Assembly (NCBI RefSeq): GCF_000019525.1 | Contig: NC_010506.1 | Span: forward strand, 2,418,001 to 2,482,000 | Origin: Shewanella woodyi ATCC 51908 | GTDB taxonomy: Bacteria > Pseudomonadota > Gammaproteobacteria > Enterobacterales > Shewanellaceae | Direction: 5' to 3' | DNA: 64,000 bases | Shown: in pieces, positions 1 to 9,698 of the stretch | Layout of the letters: each line of letters opens with the position of its first letter | Position numbering within the stretch: the first letter of the stretch is position 1 | The notes under the pieces: model-generated | Told to the model about the DNA's origin: nothing | Databases searched by the model: none | The model's input: the letters and a program-made list of their open reading frames with translations, nothing else | Position numbers and translations under genes: made by a program

Positions 1-2601
1 TGCGCTAAAGAGAGAAAAGCCATACTCTTATCTCAGGTTCCAGCGGATTATATCCAGATAAATTCAGGGCTGGGGCAAAGCTCGCCTTTGAATGTGTTAG
101 TGGTTCCAGTGTTGTTTGAAGAGGCGTTGATAGGGGTGATTGAGCTGGCCTCTTTTGAAGGCTTTACTGATGAACAGGTTGAAGTCATCGAGCTGATATC
201 AAGTAATTTAGGCATAGTGATCAATAACCTCAGAAGCCAAGAGAGGACGCAGACTCTATTACTGGAAACCCAAAGACAGTCAGAGGAGTTACAGGCGCAG
301 CAAGAGGAGCTTAAAAGCTCAAATGAAAGCTTGCTGGAGCAAACTCAGTTGTTGAAAACCTCTGAAGAGGAGCTAAAACAGCAGAGTGAAGAGCTAAAAG
401 TGTCAAATGAGGAGTTAGAAGAGAAACAGGTATTCCTTAAACGTCAGAAGAGTGAGATTGAAGCGGCCAAAACAGATCTTACGATTAAGGCTGAGGAGTT
501 AGCGTTGGCCAGTAAGTATAAATCTGAGTTTTTGGCCAATATGAGTCATGAATTAAGAACCCCTCTAAATAGCTTGCTTCTATTAGCTAAGGGATTAGCA
601 GATAACAAGAGTCAACACTTGGATGAAACAGAGGTGGAGGATGCCAAGATTATCTTTGATGGGGGCAATAACCTTCTCTGCTTGATCAATGACATCATGG
701 ATCTTTCTAAAGTTGAAGCCGGTAAGTTGTCGATCCATATTGAAGAGGTCAGTATTGCTGTGCTGTGTCGTAATTTAAGGCAAGTATTTGACCCTATAGC
801 TAAGGATAGAGAGCTTGTACTCAATATCGAGGTTGACGATAAATTACCTAGCACTGTACGCAGTGATGGTCATAGAGTTGAGCAGATATTACGAAACTTA
901 CTCTCTAATGCATTGAAGTTTACAGAAACAGGCTCTGTAACACTTAAAATTGGCTATGTTGCACCCAATACTCTTTTCTCCCACAGCAGTCTAGATGCAG
1001 AAACTGCGCTCTCGTTTTCGGTTGTTGATACAGGTATTGGTATTCCAGAAAATAAGATCCAAGCTATTTTCGAGGCTTTTCAGCAGCAGGATGGCTCAAC
1101 AAGCAGAAAGTATGGTGGCACTGGATTAGGCCTGACGATAGCGAGAGAGTTGACTCGTCTGCTGGGAGGAGAGATCCAGCTACAGAGTGTGCTTGATGAG
1201 GGAAGCACGTTTACTCTCTATCTTCCCAACGTTTATGATTCTGATGCCGTGGAGGAGAAGCTTGAGGCGGGGTCAATTGTTTCTGATGTTAAATTCAAGC
1301 AAGAGGTAGTGGGAGCAAGTGATGTGGAAGAAAAATCCTCCAAGACAGAGGAACCCACAGAGCTTGTACTGCAACCTTACTCGGAATTTATTCCCGATGA
1401 CAGAGAGAGCCTGCAGGAGGGCGAGCCGATTATATTGATCATTGATGATGATCCTGTGTTTGCCAAAATATTGCGTGATCATGCCAGGGAGTGTGGCTAT
1501 CAGTCTTTGGTTGCTGGTGATGGACGAATGGGGATTTTTCTAGCACAGGAGTATCAGCCAAACGGGATTATTCTCGACATAATGCTTCCTGATATAGATG
1601 GCCATCAGGTATTAGAGCAACTGAAGTTTAGCCTCAAGACTCGTCACATACCTGTAGAGATAATCTCGGCTCATAATGAAGATAAGAATGCTGCATTAGT
1701 TCAGGGAGCCATTGGCTTGCAAACAAAGCCTGTTAGTCAAGAAACCCTATTAAGTGTATTTGATGAGATTAAGTCATTCTCATCCTCGGAACTACGCCGA
1801 TTGCTGGTGATTGAAGATGACGCTGGAAATCAGACCTCCATAGTTAGGCTTTTGGAGGGGAGTGATATCGATATTAAGTGCGTCGATAAAGGTACTGAGG
1901 GGGTTGAGGAGATTTTGTCCGGGCAATATGACTGCATTATTTTGGATTTGGGTTTACCAGATATTAGTGGTTTTGAGGTGTTAAAACAGATTGAGAGCAG
2001 TAAGTTAGAGCGGATCCCACCAGTTATTATCTACACAGGTAAAGAGATTACGGATCAAGAGCAGCTTGAGCTGAACAAGTTTTCATCGACCATAGTGCTA
2101 AAAGGTGTGGGATCAGGTGAACGGCTGCTAGATGATATCTCACTCTTTCTACACGACATTGAGTCTAGATTCGCAACTGACAGTCAGAAAACAATTCATA
2201 TGCTCCACGATGAAGACGCGATGTTCCAAGAACGTAAGGTTTTGATAGTCGATGATGATATGAGAAATACCTACGCGCTATCTAAAAAGTTGATTGAGTA
2301 TGGTTTTGAAGTAGAGATGGCCCATAACGGCAAAGAAGCCGTTGAGCAACTGACAGAAGATAAAAGTTTTGAGTTAGTGCTGATGGATACCATGATGCCT
2401 GAGATGGATGGTTATCAAGCAACAAAACGTATTAGGGAGATGGAGCATTATAAACAAGTTCCCATTATTGCATTAACAGCAAAGACGATGCCTGAAGATA
2501 GGGAAAAGTCATTACAGTCAGGAGCTTCCGAATACTTAACTAAACCAATTGATTTTGAAAAACTGCTATCTATTATGCGAATTTGGCTGTTTAAGCATTA
2601 A
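1..2601 (+). CDS. Hybrid sensor histidine kinase with three receiver domains (5' partial)
   Basis: The reading frame is open from base 1, so the gene begins outside the window; the TTG at 88 is internal to a GAF-like fold and is not the start. Visible order: end of a GAF domain (residues 1-80 of the visible part), a Glu/Gln-rich coiled coil (about 80-170), HisKA with the phospho-accepting His in the SHELRTPLN motif (codon at 547), HATPase_c (about 290-410, DTGIGIP and GTGLGLTIA boxes), then three receiver domains with acceptor Asp codons at 1576, 1945 and 2386. The last receiver has the typical MDTMMPEMDGYQA sequence. The protein lies at the head of a block with CheR, CheB and another kinase, which suggests one phosphorelay with methylation-type output. 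The signal sensed is unknown. Confidence 0.93.
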   Translation, partial: CAKERKAILLSQVPADYIQINSGLGQSSPLNVLVVPVLFEEALIGVIELASFEGFTDEQVEVIELISSNLGIVINNLRSQERTQTLLLETQRQSEELQAQQEELKSSNESLLEQTQLLKTSEEELKQQSEELKVSNEELEEKQVFLKRQKSEIEAAKTDLTIKAEELALASKYKSEFLANMSHELRTPLNSLLLLAKGLADNKSQHLDETEVEDAKIIFDGGNNLLCLINDIMDLSKVEAGKLSIHIEEVSIAVLCRNLRQVFDPIAKDRELVLNIEVDDKLPSTVRSDGHRVEQILRNLLSNALKFTETGSVTLKIGYVAPNTLFSHSSLDAETALSFSVVDTGIGIPENKIQAIFEAFQQQDGSTSRKYGGTGLGLTIARELTRLLGGEIQLQSVLDEGSTFTLYLPNVYDSDAVEEKLEAGSIVSDVKFKQEVVGASDVEEKSSKTEEPTELVLQPYSEFIPDDRESLQEGEPIILIIDDDPVFAKILRDHARECGYQSLVAGDGRMGIFLAQEYQPNGIILDIMLPDIDGHQVLEQLKFSLKTRHIPVEIISAHNEDKNAALVQGAIGLQTKPVSQETLLSVFDEIKSFSSSELRRLLVIEDDAGNQTSIVRLLEGSDIDIKCVDKGTEGVEEILSGQYDCIILDLGLPDISGFEVLKQIESSKLERIPPVIIYTGKEITDQEQLELNKFSSTIVLKGVGSGERLLDDISLFLHDIESRFATDSQKTIHMLHDEDAMFQERKVLIVDDDMRNTYALSKKLIEYGFEVEMAHNGKEAVEQLTEDKSFELVLMDTMMPEMDGYQATKRIREMEHYKQVPIIALTAKTMPEDREKSLQSGASEYLTKPIDFEKLLSIMRIWLFKH

Positions 2602-2617
2602 TGTAGAGGAGTAGAGC

Positions 2618-3457
2618 ATGTTGGGAATGAAGCTAGAAGATATGCAGGAGTTTGAAATTGATCTACTGCTTGAAGCTATCTATTTTCGCTATGGTTATGA
2701 CTTTAGAGATTACTCCAAAGCATCCTTAGAGCGAAGAGTATTACATCGTGTCCAGCAGTCTAATCTAAACTCTATCTCTGAAATGGTGCCCAGAGTGATG
2801 CATGATACTGAGTTTTTTGAACTGTTTCTTCGAGATATGTCAGTCACTGTTACTGAGATGTTTCGTGATCCCAAGGTGTTTCATAAATTGAGACAGGAGG
2901 TATTTACTCAGCTTAAAACTTATTCTCGGGTCAATATTTGGCATGCTGGCTGTGCGACTGGAGAGGAGGTTTATTCCATGGCTATTATGCTTAAGGAGGA
3001 GGGGTTACTGGACCGAACAAGGATTTATGCCACCGATTATAATAATCACTCTTTAGATATCGCTAAAAAGGGGATCTACCCAGTCGAAAAAATGAAACTC
3101 TATACTGAAAGTTACATTGCTGCTGGTGGGAAAGCCTCTTTTGCTGATTATTACTTGGCGAAGTTTGGTTCGGTAAAGATGGCAGAATCGTTAAAAGAAC
3201 ATATTACTTTTGCCAATCATAACTTAATGAAAGATCAACCTTTTGCTGAGATGCACCTAATCGTATGCCGAAATGTTCTTATCTATTTCAACGCTAAACT
3301 GCAAGATAGAGTATTGACACTTTTTAAAGATAGTCTTATTGCTAGAGGTTTTTTATTACTGGGTGATAAGGAGACATTGGATTTTAGTGAAGTAAAATCC
3401 TATTTCGAAACATTTAATAAAAAAGAGCGCATATATAGGCGATTAATGCATGTTTGA
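2618..3457 (+). CDS. cheR: CheR-family protein-glutamate methyltransferase
   Basis: This 279-residue protein has the CheR N-terminal helical domain followed by a SAM-binding Rossmann domain. Seen motifs: NIWHAGCATGEEVYS for SAM binding, the acidic YATDYN element, and LIVCRNVLIYF near the C-terminus. The start is ATG 2618 with AGGAG six bases upstream, 16 bases after the previous stop. The family transfers methyl groups from SAM to glutamates of chemoreceptors. No chemoreceptor gene is in view, so the target may lie upstream or elsewhere. The gene overlaps the following CheB gene by 8 bases, consistent with translational coupling. Confidence 0.93.
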   Translation: MLGMKLEDMQEFEIDLLLEAIYFRYGYDFRDYSKASLERRVLHRVQQSNLNSISEMVPRVMHDTEFFELFLRDMSVTVTEMFRDPKVFHKLRQEVFTQLKTYSRVNIWHAGCATGEEVYSMAIMLKEEGLLDRTRIYATDYNNHSLDIAKKGIYPVEKMKLYTESYIAAGGKASFADYYLAKFGSVKMAESLKEHITFANHNLMKDQPFAEMHLIVCRNVLIYFNAKLQDRVLTLFKDSLIARGFLLLGDKETLDFSEVKSYFETFNKKERIYRRLMHV

Positions 3458-4049
3458 GGCTCTAGTTGTGGGAGTTTCAGCTGGTGGGTTACGAGCTCTA
3501 ACCGAGATTTTACCTAAGCTTCCTAAGGGGTATCCACTGGCTATACTTATAGTGCAACATCGCCATAGGGATTCGGATAACTTCCTAACTGAACATCTCA
3601 ATGAGTTATCCTCTGTTTGCGTCAAGGAAGCGGAGCTGAGAGAGGCGATATTGCCCGCTCATGTGTATATAGCACCAGCTGGCTATCATCTATTAGTTGA
3701 AAGGGATAAAACGTTAAGTTTAAGCATAGATCCACCGGTTAATTTCTCTATCCCTTCAATAGATGTTCTGTTTCAATCCGCTGCCACTTGCTACAAAAAT
3801 CGTCTGGTTGGGCTTATACTTACTGGAGCTAATTCTGATGGAAGTCAAGGTTTAAAATTCGTTAAGGATTATGGTGGATTTGCCATTGTTCAAGCACCTA
3901 ATACTGCAGAGGTCGATGTGATGCCAAGAGCTGCAATAGACTTAGTCGATGTGGATAAAGTGGTTCCTTTAGAGGAGTTGGCTGCTTTTTTGACTCAAGC
4001 TCGTTTTAAGCAAAATTCAACGGTAGTAAGGGAGAAGTTAGATGAGTGA
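3450..4049 (+). CDS. cheB: CheB-type methylesterase without receiver domain
   Basis: A 199-residue stand-alone CheB catalytic domain. The expected triad is visible: Ser10 in GVSAGG, His37 in VQHRHRD and Asp130 in LTGANSDGSQG. The N-terminal receiver of classical CheB is absent, so activity is not controlled by phosphorylation in cis; the neighbouring receiver proteins may act in trans (inference). It overlaps cheR by 8 bases and the following kinase by 8 bases, so these three genes are almost certainly one transcript. Confidence 0.9.
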   Translation: MFEALVVGVSAGGLRALTEILPKLPKGYPLAILIVQHRHRDSDNFLTEHLNELSSVCVKEAELREAILPAHVYIAPAGYHLLVERDKTLSLSIDPPVNFSIPSIDVLFQSAATCYKNRLVGLILTGANSDGSQGLKFVKDYGGFAIVQAPNTAEVDVMPRAAIDLVDVDKVVPLEELAAFLTQARFKQNSTVVREKLDE

Positions 4050-5325
4050 GCGTCTTCCTAAGATTCTTGTTGTTGATGATGAGCCAAATAATTTGCGTGT
4101 CTATGAGAGGATTTTAGCCCCTCTGAATCTCGATATTGTTAAGGCCGGTTCGGGACTTAAAGCTTTAGCTGTTGCGCACAAACATGATTTTTTCTTGATC
4201 TTAATGGATGTTCAGATGCCGGGAATGGATGGTTTTGAGACTGCTTCTCTTATTTTAGATCACCCCAAAACCTCTCATATTCCTGTCATATTTATTACTG
4301 CATTTGCCCGTGATGAAACTTTTGAGTTTAAAGGGTATATGAATGGCGCCGTTGACTACTTAGTCAAGCCCATCAACGATGAGATATTAAAGAGTAAAGC
4401 TGGTGTGTTTTTAGAGCTTTACAAGGAGCGTTTAAGATTAGATAAGGCTTTTAAAACAAAGAAAAAAGCAGAAGAGGAGCTGAAAGTACATAAGGAAAAT
4501 TTGGAGGAGATAGTTAAAGCAAGGACTCAGGAGTTACAACACTCAATAGAACATCTATTAACGACACAAGATAAGTTAGTAAAAGTAGAAAAGATGGCCT
4601 CTTTAGGGCGTTTAGTATCAGGTGTTGCTCATGAGCTTAATACTCCAATAGGCATTTGCGTGACTGCTGCCTCATTCTTGGAGGAGGAAACCTGCCGGAT
4701 CAGTGAACATTTACAAGATGAATCTTTAAGTGCGGAGGATCTAACTAGTTTTTGTGAGTCATCGATTCAGGGCTCCGAGATGCTGCTCTCTAACCTCAGT
4801 AGAGCCACCAATTTGATCAAGAAGTTTAAGTTAGTGGCGGTCGATGTGTCGACTGAGGAGCTATCAAACCTAAATGTGATAGCGCATATTGATGAAATTA
4901 TTATTGAGATCTTACCTGCTTTGGATCTCACTCACCACCAGATCACCATTGAGGGAGATAAGGGGATTGTGGTGGAAACTTATCCTGAAACATTAAAACA
5001 AGTATTAAAAGAGTTGTTGTTAAACTCGATTACTCACGCCTTTGAAGAGGATATCAAGGGTCATGTAATGATTAAGGTGGAGAAGGTTGATGAAAGGGTT
5101 CGTCTTACTTTTCGTGATGATGGTTGTGGTATCGAAGCGGATACCTTAGCCATGGTTTTTGAGCCCTTCTTTACTACGCGTCGCGGATCTGGCGCGAGTG
5201 GTTTAGGGCTTTATATTGTGTTTAATTTAGCAACCCATGTACTTAAAGGCGAAGTCATCTGTAATAGTACCTTAGGCAAAGGAACTGAAGTGATTATTAC
5301 TTTTCCCATAGAGCATAGCTATTAA
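4042..5325 (+). CDS. Receiver-histidine kinase (REC-HisKA-HATPase)
   Basis: A 427-residue soluble kinase: N-terminal receiver (residues 5-120, acceptor Asp56 in LMDVQMPGMDG), a coiled coil (about 130-185), a histidine phosphotransfer helix with His197 in the VAHELNTPIG variant typical of the HPK4 subclass, and HATPase_c (N box LLLNSITHAFEED, G1 DDGCGIEAD, G2 GASGLGLYIV). No membrane segment or separate sensor domain is present, so input probably comes by phosphotransfer to the receiver from the triple-receiver kinase upstream. The start ATG lies within the end of cheB. Confidence 0.93.
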   Translation: MSERLPKILVVDDEPNNLRVYERILAPLNLDIVKAGSGLKALAVAHKHDFFLILMDVQMPGMDGFETASLILDHPKTSHIPVIFITAFARDETFEFKGYMNGAVDYLVKPINDEILKSKAGVFLELYKERLRLDKAFKTKKKAEEELKVHKENLEEIVKARTQELQHSIEHLLTTQDKLVKVEKMASLGRLVSGVAHELNTPIGICVTAASFLEEETCRISEHLQDESLSAEDLTSFCESSIQGSEMLLSNLSRATNLIKKFKLVAVDVSTEELSNLNVIAHIDEIIIEILPALDLTHHQITIEGDKGIVVETYPETLKQVLKELLLNSITHAFEEDIKGHVMIKVEKVDERVRLTFRDDGCGIEADTLAMVFEPFFTTRRGSGASGLGLYIVFNLATHVLKGEVICNSTLGKGTEVIITFPIEHSY

Positions 5326-5468
5326 CGCTATTTATTCGATATTCCAGTCTTTCTATTTTTAGCCCCCTAGTTGCTCACTGACTCAGCTTTTGATTAATAC
5401 CTCTTTATTTTAATTGTTGACCATTTGTGGTTCAATAATTGAGCATGTTTTTGTAAGAGGTGTGAGAA

Positions 5469-5873
5469 ATGAAAACTATCTTAGCAGTACTTGTGGGGAT
5501 ATTTCTTGGTAGCCTTGTCAATATGGGGATAGTCACGCTTGGCGGAGAGCTAGTTCACCCCCCTAAGGGCGTTGATGTTACTGACATGGAAAGCCTTGCT
5601 TCATCTATGCATCTATTTGAACCTAGACACTATCTATTTCCATTTCTGGCTCATGCTTTGGGAACATTGGTCGGTGCGTTTGTGGCTGGTAAAATTGCCG
5701 CTACTGGGTTATATCGCCCTAGTTTATTTATTGGGGGCTTTTTTCTATTGGGTGGCATAGCAAGTTCTGTCATTTTGCCTGCACCAGCTTGGTTTATTAC
5801 GCTTGATCTCGTTTTAGCATATATTCCCATGAGCTGGCTTGGTTTTTGGCTATCAAATAAACTCACTAAATAA
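5469..5873 (+). CDS. Small four-helix membrane protein of unknown function
   Basis: A 134-residue hydrophobic protein with about four membrane segments (residues ~4-24, ~53-75, ~84-105, ~108-128). The first segment has an uncleaved-signal character (MKTILAVLVGIFLGSLV). The start ATG 5469 follows AGAGGTG. I do not recognise a characterised family. It sits alone between the signalling block and the convergent MocR gene, with 143 bases upstream that could hold its own promoter. Confidence 0.75.
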   Translation: MKTILAVLVGIFLGSLVNMGIVTLGGELVHPPKGVDVTDMESLASSMHLFEPRHYLFPFLAHALGTLVGAFVAGKIAATGLYRPSLFIGGFFLLGGIASSVILPAPAWFITLDLVLAYIPMSWLGFWLSNKLTK

Positions 5874-5923
5874 AAGTATATTTTTTACTTCATATACTGG
5901 AGTTGCCACAAAGTAGTTGTGAC

Positions 5924-7288
5924 TTAAACGACCGAATAAGCACTTTGGCTGAGGGTTTGTATTGTTGTTTCAATTTCCTGCAAACTCTCTATAAATTGAG
6001 TTAGGTTTTGGGCTGCACCGATACTGATCCGGATATGATTATCATGGTTGTCAAAGTCATCGCCATTACGCACTAGTATACCTTTTGCGGCAAGGGCGGT
6101 CACAACGTGGTGAGCTTTTAAAGGTGAGTTGAGCTTTAACCAGCCATTTAGTCCGCGCCAGCGATGTTGTAGGTTTAAACGATCACACATAGAGATAGCC
6201 AGTGCTTGTCGCTCGCGAATTAACAGGTCTCTTTCACCCACTAATGCCTGTGTATTGATTAAGCGAGCTGCAATCTCCATATTCAGTGGTGATACCATCC
6301 AGCATTGGCTGTGTAGAGCAAGTTTTACGGGGGCAATAAGTGCTTCAGGCAATAGAATAAAGCCTTGACGTAGTCCACCAGAGAATGTTTTTGATAGGCT
6401 TGATAAATAGATAACTCTTGATTGTGCTTGGACTGAATGTTCTCGCGCTTGTTGCCACAATGGGAGATGCCACTCCTCAGGAAGACAATAATTTACATCG
6501 TCTTCAAGAATATAGAAGTCATGTTCAATCGCCATTTTTAACAGGGTTTGACGTTGACTCATGCTGTACTGAATACAGGTCGGGTTTTGGTTATTCAGCG
6601 TTAGGTAGAGCAGTTTAGGATTATATTGCTCAACTAAAGTTTGCAGTGCCATCAGATCTAGGCCTGAATCGGTTAGGGGGATCGAATGGGCATCGAGACC
6701 GAGTTGATTTGCTGCGACTCTGATCCCTGGGTAGCAATTTTCTTCATGCATCAAAACATCGCTCTTGCCCAATAGAGCGTTTAGTACTGAAAATAACCCT
6801 TGCTGTGCACCATGGCAGAAGATGAGCTGTTTTGAATCTTGCTCAATACCGCGGGTGGTTAGCCAATGATGAAAAGCTTGTTGCTGGTGAGTCAGAGGAT
6901 CGGCCTGATAACCCATAATTTGATTTAAGGTGATAGGATCTTTGGCTATTTCGGTCAATATATCGCTAAGTGTTGCCGTTTGGTTGGTCAAGGGAGGCTG
7001 ACAGGTCGCAAAGTTAACTTTGCTACTTTCCGTATTCTGGACTTTTGCTTTGACGTAAGTGCCATCACCTCTTCTCGCTTCTACATAGCCTCTCTGCTCT
7101 GCCAGAGCATAAGCTCTAGTAATTGTACCTATTGTTACACCAATTGTATCTGCTAATTGTCTCTGTGGTGGTAACTTACTGTTTGGTGTAAGTTCGCCTG
7201 AATGTATGGCTTGTTCAATAGCCGTTACAATCCTTACATACTTAGGTCCGCTGAACTCATTGAGATCTAAACTCCAAATTGTACCCAT
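5924..7288 (-). CDS. MocR-type (GntR-aminotransferase) transcriptional regulator
   Basis: A 454-residue regulator: GntR winged helix (residues ~10-75, with LPPQRQLADTIGVTIGTITRAY) joined to a fold-type I aminotransferase-like domain carrying the PLP lysine in SLSKTFSGGLRQGF. The frame extends upstream to 7465, but that would overlap the divergent LysE gene and adds 59 residues outside the family pattern, so ATG 7288 is chosen. MocR proteins sense PLP or amino-acid derivatives and usually control an adjacent gene; the divergent exporter at 7410 is the natural target (inference). Confidence 0.9.
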   Translation of the reverse strand: MGTIWSLDLNEFSGPKYVRIVTAIEQAIHSGELTPNSKLPPQRQLADTIGVTIGTITRAYALAEQRGYVEARRGDGTYVKAKVQNTESSKVNFATCQPPLTNQTATLSDILTEIAKDPITLNQIMGYQADPLTHQQQAFHHWLTTRGIEQDSKQLIFCHGAQQGLFSVLNALLGKSDVLMHEENCYPGIRVAANQLGLDAHSIPLTDSGLDLMALQTLVEQYNPKLLYLTLNNQNPTCIQYSMSQRQTLLKMAIEHDFYILEDDVNYCLPEEWHLPLWQQAREHSVQAQSRVIYLSSLSKTFSGGLRQGFILLPEALIAPVKLALHSQCWMVSPLNMEIAARLINTQALVGERDLLIRERQALAISMCDRLNLQHRWRGLNGWLKLNSPLKAHHVVTALAAKGILVRNGDDFDNHDNHIRISIGAAQNLTQFIESLQEIETTIQTLSQSAYSVV

Positions 7289-7409
7289 AACAATAAACCT
7301 GTTGATCCTAATTTTATTATCGATAATATGCACCTTAACATAAGTTGTGTCAATTATTGTATGTGTACAATTTTGATCGTGATGAAATATATTAAAATGG
7401 GAGTGAATA

Positions 7410-8018
7410 ATGCAGGAGACACTTTGGACCTTGATGCTATCTGCCGCGTTTTTCTGTGCCACCATGAGTATGACACCTGGCCCTAATAATATTTTATTGG
7501 CTCAATCAGGGGCTAATTACGGAATAAAGCGTAGTTTGCCTCATATCTTGGGAATAAGAGCTGGGCAAACTTGTTTACATATTTCAGTCCTTTTAGGGCT
7601 CGGAAGTTTGTTTGATATTTGGCCCATGTTTCACCATGTACTAAAAATGCTTTCGATTGGGTATCTACTTTATTTGGCTTACCGGATCTCAACTGCTGCG
7701 GTTAGTGATGATCCAGCTGCCCAAGAGAGCAAGCCAATGACGCTTAAGGAGGCGGCGCTGTTTCAGCTTATTAATCCAAAATCTTGGATGGCAACGATTA
7801 CATTATGTAGTGCATTTACCGTCACTGGAGAGGCATATTGGCTGAGCGGCCTTTTGGGGATGATTGTGTTTAATCTTGTTGGCTTTCCGGCCTCGTTTAC
7901 TTGGGTGTTGCTGGGGTCTACGATTAGGCGTCAATTGAACTCTGCTAGACGGCGAAGCCACTTTAATTGGTCAATGGGATTTTTGTTATTGTTAACCATC
8001 CCCTTAATCGTCAAGTAA
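7410..8018 (+). CDS. LysE/RhtB-family amino-acid exporter
   Basis: A 202-residue inner-membrane protein with about six hydrophobic segments and the family signature MTPGPNN near residue 22; a second conserved region reads LINPKSWMA. LysE/RhtB proteins export amino acids such as lysine, homoserine or threonine by proton antiport; the substrate here cannot be read from sequence. The ATG at 7410 has GGGAG upstream. It is divergent from the MocR regulator and 47 bases upstream of the PhzF gene, suggesting a small MocR-controlled unit. Confidence 0.9.
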   Translation: MQETLWTLMLSAAFFCATMSMTPGPNNILLAQSGANYGIKRSLPHILGIRAGQTCLHISVLLGLGSLFDIWPMFHHVLKMLSIGYLLYLAYRISTAAVSDDPAAQESKPMTLKEAALFQLINPKSWMATITLCSAFTVTGEAYWLSGLLGMIVFNLVGFPASFTWVLLGSTIRRQLNSARRRSHFNWSMGFLLLLTIPLIVK

Positions 8019-8065
8019 CGACGTATTGTACCTGTAGTAAAGAAACATATTTTTTGGGAGCTATG

Positions 8066-8869
8066 ATGAAGATAAAAATAGATATTATTGATGCATTTAC
8101 TGATGTTAGGTTTAAAGGTAATTCTGCTGCAGTGATTATTACTGATACTTGGTTGCCTGATGAGTTAATGCAATCAATAGCGATTGAGAATAACTTGTCT
8201 GAAACGGCTTTTGTGAAACGTTTAAATACTCAGGATTATCAAATTAGATGGTTTTCTCCTATTACAGAGATAGACTTCTGTGGACATGCGACATTAGCGG
8301 CCTCTTTTGTGATTTTTAAGGAACATAAAGGGCTTGAGGAGATAAGGTTTACTGCAAAAGCAGTGGGGGAAGTTGTGATCACGAAATCTTATGACAGCTA
8401 TATTCAGATGTCATTTCCTAATCGTATGCCTCAAAAGCTTAAAAGTGTTCCCACAGCCTTAATAGAGGGACTATCGATAAAGCCCGTTGATGTATTGCGT
8501 AATGAGCAAGCCTATGTCGTGGTTTATCGGGATAGTTGTGATGTTATCTCTGTTGAGAAAGATGATGAAATACTTAAACGACTGGCACCCTTTGATGTTG
8601 TAGTGACCGCAAAAGGCAATAATGTTGAGGGTGAGTACGATTTTATCTCTCGTTATTTCTGGCCTGCCAATGGAGGGGGTGAAGACCCTGTAACGGGCTC
8701 AATTCATACAGGGCTGGCGCCCTACTGGTCAGCGCGTTTAGACAAAAATGAGCTAAAAGCTTATCAGGCCTCTGCTAGAGGAGGAGAGTTGCTATGTCGT
8801 GTTGATGGAGAGCGTGTCTATATTTCTGGGAAAGCAGTACAGTACTTAGAGGGCGTTATTCATCTATAG
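8066..8869 (+). CDS. PhzF-family isomerase-like protein
   Basis: A 267-residue protein of the PhzF/diaminopimelate-epimerase fold. Seen features: an N-terminal DIIDAFTDVRFKGNSAAVI stretch, the acid-base Glu in NNLSETAFV, CGHATLAASFV, and a second-half phosphate-type loop in GGGEDPVTGSIH. The frame opens at 7967 inside the LysE gene, but GGGAG at 8056-8060 fits the second ATG of an ATG-ATG pair (8063/8066), so 8066 is preferred. PhzF-like proteins catalyse isomerisations on amino acid-like substrates; the specific substrate is unknown. Confidence 0.9.
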   Translation: MKIKIDIIDAFTDVRFKGNSAAVIITDTWLPDELMQSIAIENNLSETAFVKRLNTQDYQIRWFSPITEIDFCGHATLAASFVIFKEHKGLEEIRFTAKAVGEVVITKSYDSYIQMSFPNRMPQKLKSVPTALIEGLSIKPVDVLRNEQAYVVVYRDSCDVISVEKDDEILKRLAPFDVVVTAKGNNVEGEYDFISRYFWPANGGGEDPVTGSIHTGLAPYWSARLDKNELKAYQASARGGELLCRVDGERVYISGKAVQYLEGVIHL

Positions 8870-8958
8870 CTAAGGGGTTTTAATTGAGTTTAGGTCAGTT
8901 CAGCCAAAGCTGATTATTTCAGCTAAGTGAGGCGAGCTCTTATGCTTGAGCTGAAGTA

Positions 8959-9603
8959 CTAAGATGAGAGCCCCCATTTGGCGATAATAAACAGATCATT
9001 AATACTGGTATCACTTTGCTCTGATATTGTTTTTCGTTTGATGTCTAAAACGGTAAAGCCATTACTCTCTAAATGCTCACACAGATGCTCTGCGCTATGG
9101 TAATGGGTGTACATCTGATCGCCATTGCTTGAGGTGTCAAGCTTGGACTTAGTATACTCACCCTCCATGGTACTAAGGTAAATAACCCCCTCTTTCTTTA
9201 ATAGTTTTGCTGAGTTTTTTATTAAAGTCTCTGCATCCTCTCTTGAAATATAGGGAAGGCAAAAGCCACACATAATGGCATCATAAAGGTGATCTATTTG
9301 AGAAATATCTCTACAGTCCATCACTTCAAAATAGCCGTTGGGGTTGTTCTCCTTGGCAAGTGTGACCATGTTAGGCGCAAGATCTATACCGTGTAGTTTC
9401 ATCTCATCACATCTCTCAATGAGAAAGCGGCTAATATTTCCCGGTCCACAGGCTATCTCAAAGATTTCAGGGCAGACCTTTTGATTGATTAGCTGGCAAA
9501 AAAGCTCGAAAGTATCGTCATAAAGCGATAGATCCATATACTTGTCTTGGTATTTTTGCGCGAATTTGTTAAACGTATTTACACTTAATTTATACTTATC
9601 CAA
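8959..9603 (-). CDS. Class I SAM-dependent methyltransferase
   Basis: A 214-residue methyltransferase with SAM-binding motif I (FEIACGPGNISRFL, residues ~47-60), the acidic loop HGIDLAPNMV and a post-motif GYFEVMDCRDI. It starts with TTG at 9603; a CCGGAG ribosome site 5 bases upstream supports this unusual start. The substrate is not predictable. The gene stands alone, convergent with phzF and about 95 bases downstream of the alpha/beta hydrolase gene, with which it could be co-transcribed. Confidence 0.85.
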   Translation of the reverse strand: MDKYKLSVNTFNKFAQKYQDKYMDLSLYDDTFELFCQLINQKVCPEIFEIACGPGNISRFLIERCDEMKLHGIDLAPNMVTLAKENNPNGYFEVMDCRDISQIDHLYDAIMCGFCLPYISREDAETLIKNSAKLLKKEGVIYLSTMEGEYTKSKLDTSSNGDQMYTHYHSAEHLCEHLESNGFTVLDIKRKTISEQSDTSINDLFIIAKWGLSS

Positions 9604-9698
9604 ATTAACTCCGGATGTTATTTTTTAGTTAGATTACTTTTTATCGATTTTTATTACCAGCCCTATGGATATTTAGCATATTTAAAAAAGAGCCATTA

